A stretch of DNA of 32,307 nucleotides from Lachnoclostridium sp. UBA5890 (GTDB lineage: Bacteria; Bacillota; Clostridia; Lachnospirales; Lachnospiraceae): contig DJEU01000020.1 of assembly GCA_002431395.1 (NCBI GenBank), forward strand, positions 15,639 through 47,945. Direction: 5' to 3'. The stretch's first letter is position 1. Each line of letters begins with the position of its first letter. Shown one piece after another: positions 31,676 to 32,307 of this stretch. Below the pieces are notes generated by a model. That model saw nothing but the letters and a program-made list of their open reading frames with translations, ran no database searches and was not told the DNA's origin. The position numbers were made by a program, and so were the translations under genes.

Positions 31676-31770
31676 CCTCGCTTTCGCTTTTTTCCAGTAT
31701 AACATACCTTTTCTATAATATCACCATTTTTTGACAGACAACAACAATTTAAGGATAGACGACAAAAATA
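31676..31770 (-). promoter_or_regulatory. Conserved upstream block D
   Basis: On the minus strand it reads TTTTTGTCGTCTATCC, TTGTTGTTGTCTGTCAAAAA, ATGGTGATATTATAGAAAAGG and the extended -10 TGTTATACT (TATACT at 31696-31701). It is nearly identical to block A apart from three extra bases between the TTGTC elements and a few changes. It has no -35 box. Confidence 0.65.
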
Positions 31771-31831
31771 GTGATTAATCAGCTTCTATCTATTAGATAC
31801 TTTAGAATGCCAAAAGGTTCACAATAGAAAA

Positions 31832-31876
31832 TTTTTTAATGGCGCTGGTCTGCTACAAACACATACCAGCGCCATT
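31832..31876 (-). terminator. Strong hairpin after the DUF285-type gene
   Basis: AATGGCGCTGGT (31838-31849) and ACCAGCGCCATT (31865-31876) are a perfect 12-bp inverted repeat. It starts eight bases after the stop codon of the gene at the right edge. On the minus strand it is followed by AAAAAATTTTC, so the U-tract is short and set back. Confidence 0.75.
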
Positions 31877-31884
31877 GCAATTAC

Positions 31885-32307
31885 CTATTCCACTATAATG
31901 TATTTTTCAAATCCCGCTTCATCTACTACACAATTATGTTCCGGAGCAATAATAAAGTTCTTTTGTTCCTGTTTTGGAACTAAAATCTTATTGTTGCTTG
32001 ATTCTCCCAGTTGAAATGCTAACACAGAACTTTTTACATTATCAAACTGAAATGCTTTTCCAAGTCGTAATGTAATTGCTGAAAACATATGAGATGTATA
32101 CCAAAACATACCATCCATATTTTCTACTGCAGAAGTGTCAAAGTTATCTCCCAAGTCTAGAACTGCCTTCTCAGATGGTGCATCTGCCCGATACTGGAAA
32201 AACATATAACTCATATCTTTTACCCCCGTCGTATACAAATTTTCTATTCCATCTACCCGTCCCACATCACAACACAAATATGCAGAATTCGAATTTGCAA
32301 CAACGCC
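31885..32307 (-). CDS. C-terminal part of a BspA/DUF285-type surface protein (5' end outside the window)
   Basis: The frame is open to the right edge without a start codon supported by a ribosome site (the first in-frame TTG at 32277 is internal), so the 5' end lies outside. About 140 residues are visible. They hold DUF285-type repeats, with the VKDMSYMFFQYRADAP and FDTSAVENMDGMFWYTSHMF units, in which D/N-M-x-x-M-F is the family mark. The last 50 residues form a non-repeat end, finishing DEAGFEKYIIVE. DUF285 repeats are found in BspA-like and mycoplasma surface proteins. It is the upstream-most visible member of the surface-protein array. Confidence 0.75.
   Translation of the reverse strand, partial: GVVANSNSAYLCCDVGRVDGIENLYTTGVKDMSYMFFQYRADAPSEKAVLDLGDNFDTSAVENMDGMFWYTSHMFSAITLRLGKAFQFDNVKSSVLAFQLGESSNNKILVPKQEQKNFIIAPEHNCVVDEAGFEKYIIVE

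Noticed and set aside
25999..31770. Repeated blocks as a CRISPR array or mobile-element ends
   Set aside because: There are only four copies, far apart, each directly before a gene start and without spacers or transposase; they are control regions.

Overview
The window reads as a chromosomal piece of an anaerobic Clostridia bacterium, most likely Lachnospiraceae; the genus cannot be fixed from the sequence. The evidence is the fermentation set (acetate kinase, single-chain pyruvate:ferredoxin oxidoreductase, YqhD-type alcohol dehydrogenase), the sporulation protein YlbJ, two DegV proteins, strong AGGAGG ribosome sites and low-to-moderate GC. All genes are on the minus strand except a small membrane protein at the left edge and ylbJ.

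Left third (1-12.5 kb), housekeeping. A small membrane protein with an Asp-rich tail faces a degV gene across a bidirectional terminator. Next are rpmF, ackA and a second degV, then ylbJ, divergent from that degV and with a sigma-E-like promoter. A compact minus-strand run follows in transcription order: asnS, asnA, Fe-dependent alcohol dehydrogenase, a sigma-70-like protein that lacks region 4, recG, rsmD and a Gln/Ala-rich coiled-coil protein. A promoter at 12518-12546 heads this run. The last gene overlaps the 3' end of ylbJ tail to tail.

Middle (12.5-23.7 kb), metabolism and translation. nifJ (PFOR), a secreted type-B carboxylesterase with an N-terminal Ig-like (Big2) part, an MTA/SAH-deaminase-type amidohydrolase overlapping a purine nucleoside phosphorylase (probable nucleoside salvage pair), and lepA-hemW in tight coupling.

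Right quarter (23.7-32.3 kb), the accessory and most unusual part. It is an AT-rich tandem array of secreted, Lys-rich leucine-rich-repeat proteins. Three are BspA/LRR_5-type, three are of an 'IDE-x-NFP / EF-hand / LRR' type or a shortened relative, and one DUF285-type gene runs off the right edge. Four genes share a conserved upstream block with an extended -10 box and a candidate regulator site. Two share a nearly identical promoter plus signal-peptide cassette, as if different mature domains had been placed behind the same export and control module. Two members carry one-base frameshifts in homopolymers (C6 at 23889-23894, T8 at 27754-27761). In each case, removing one base restores the C-terminus expected from a paralogue or from the Big2 fold. 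These are either assembly errors or a switching or decaying surface-protein locus.

No tRNA, rRNA, CRISPR array, transposase, phage gene or riboswitch was recognised. No gene-free stretch exceeds 300 bases.
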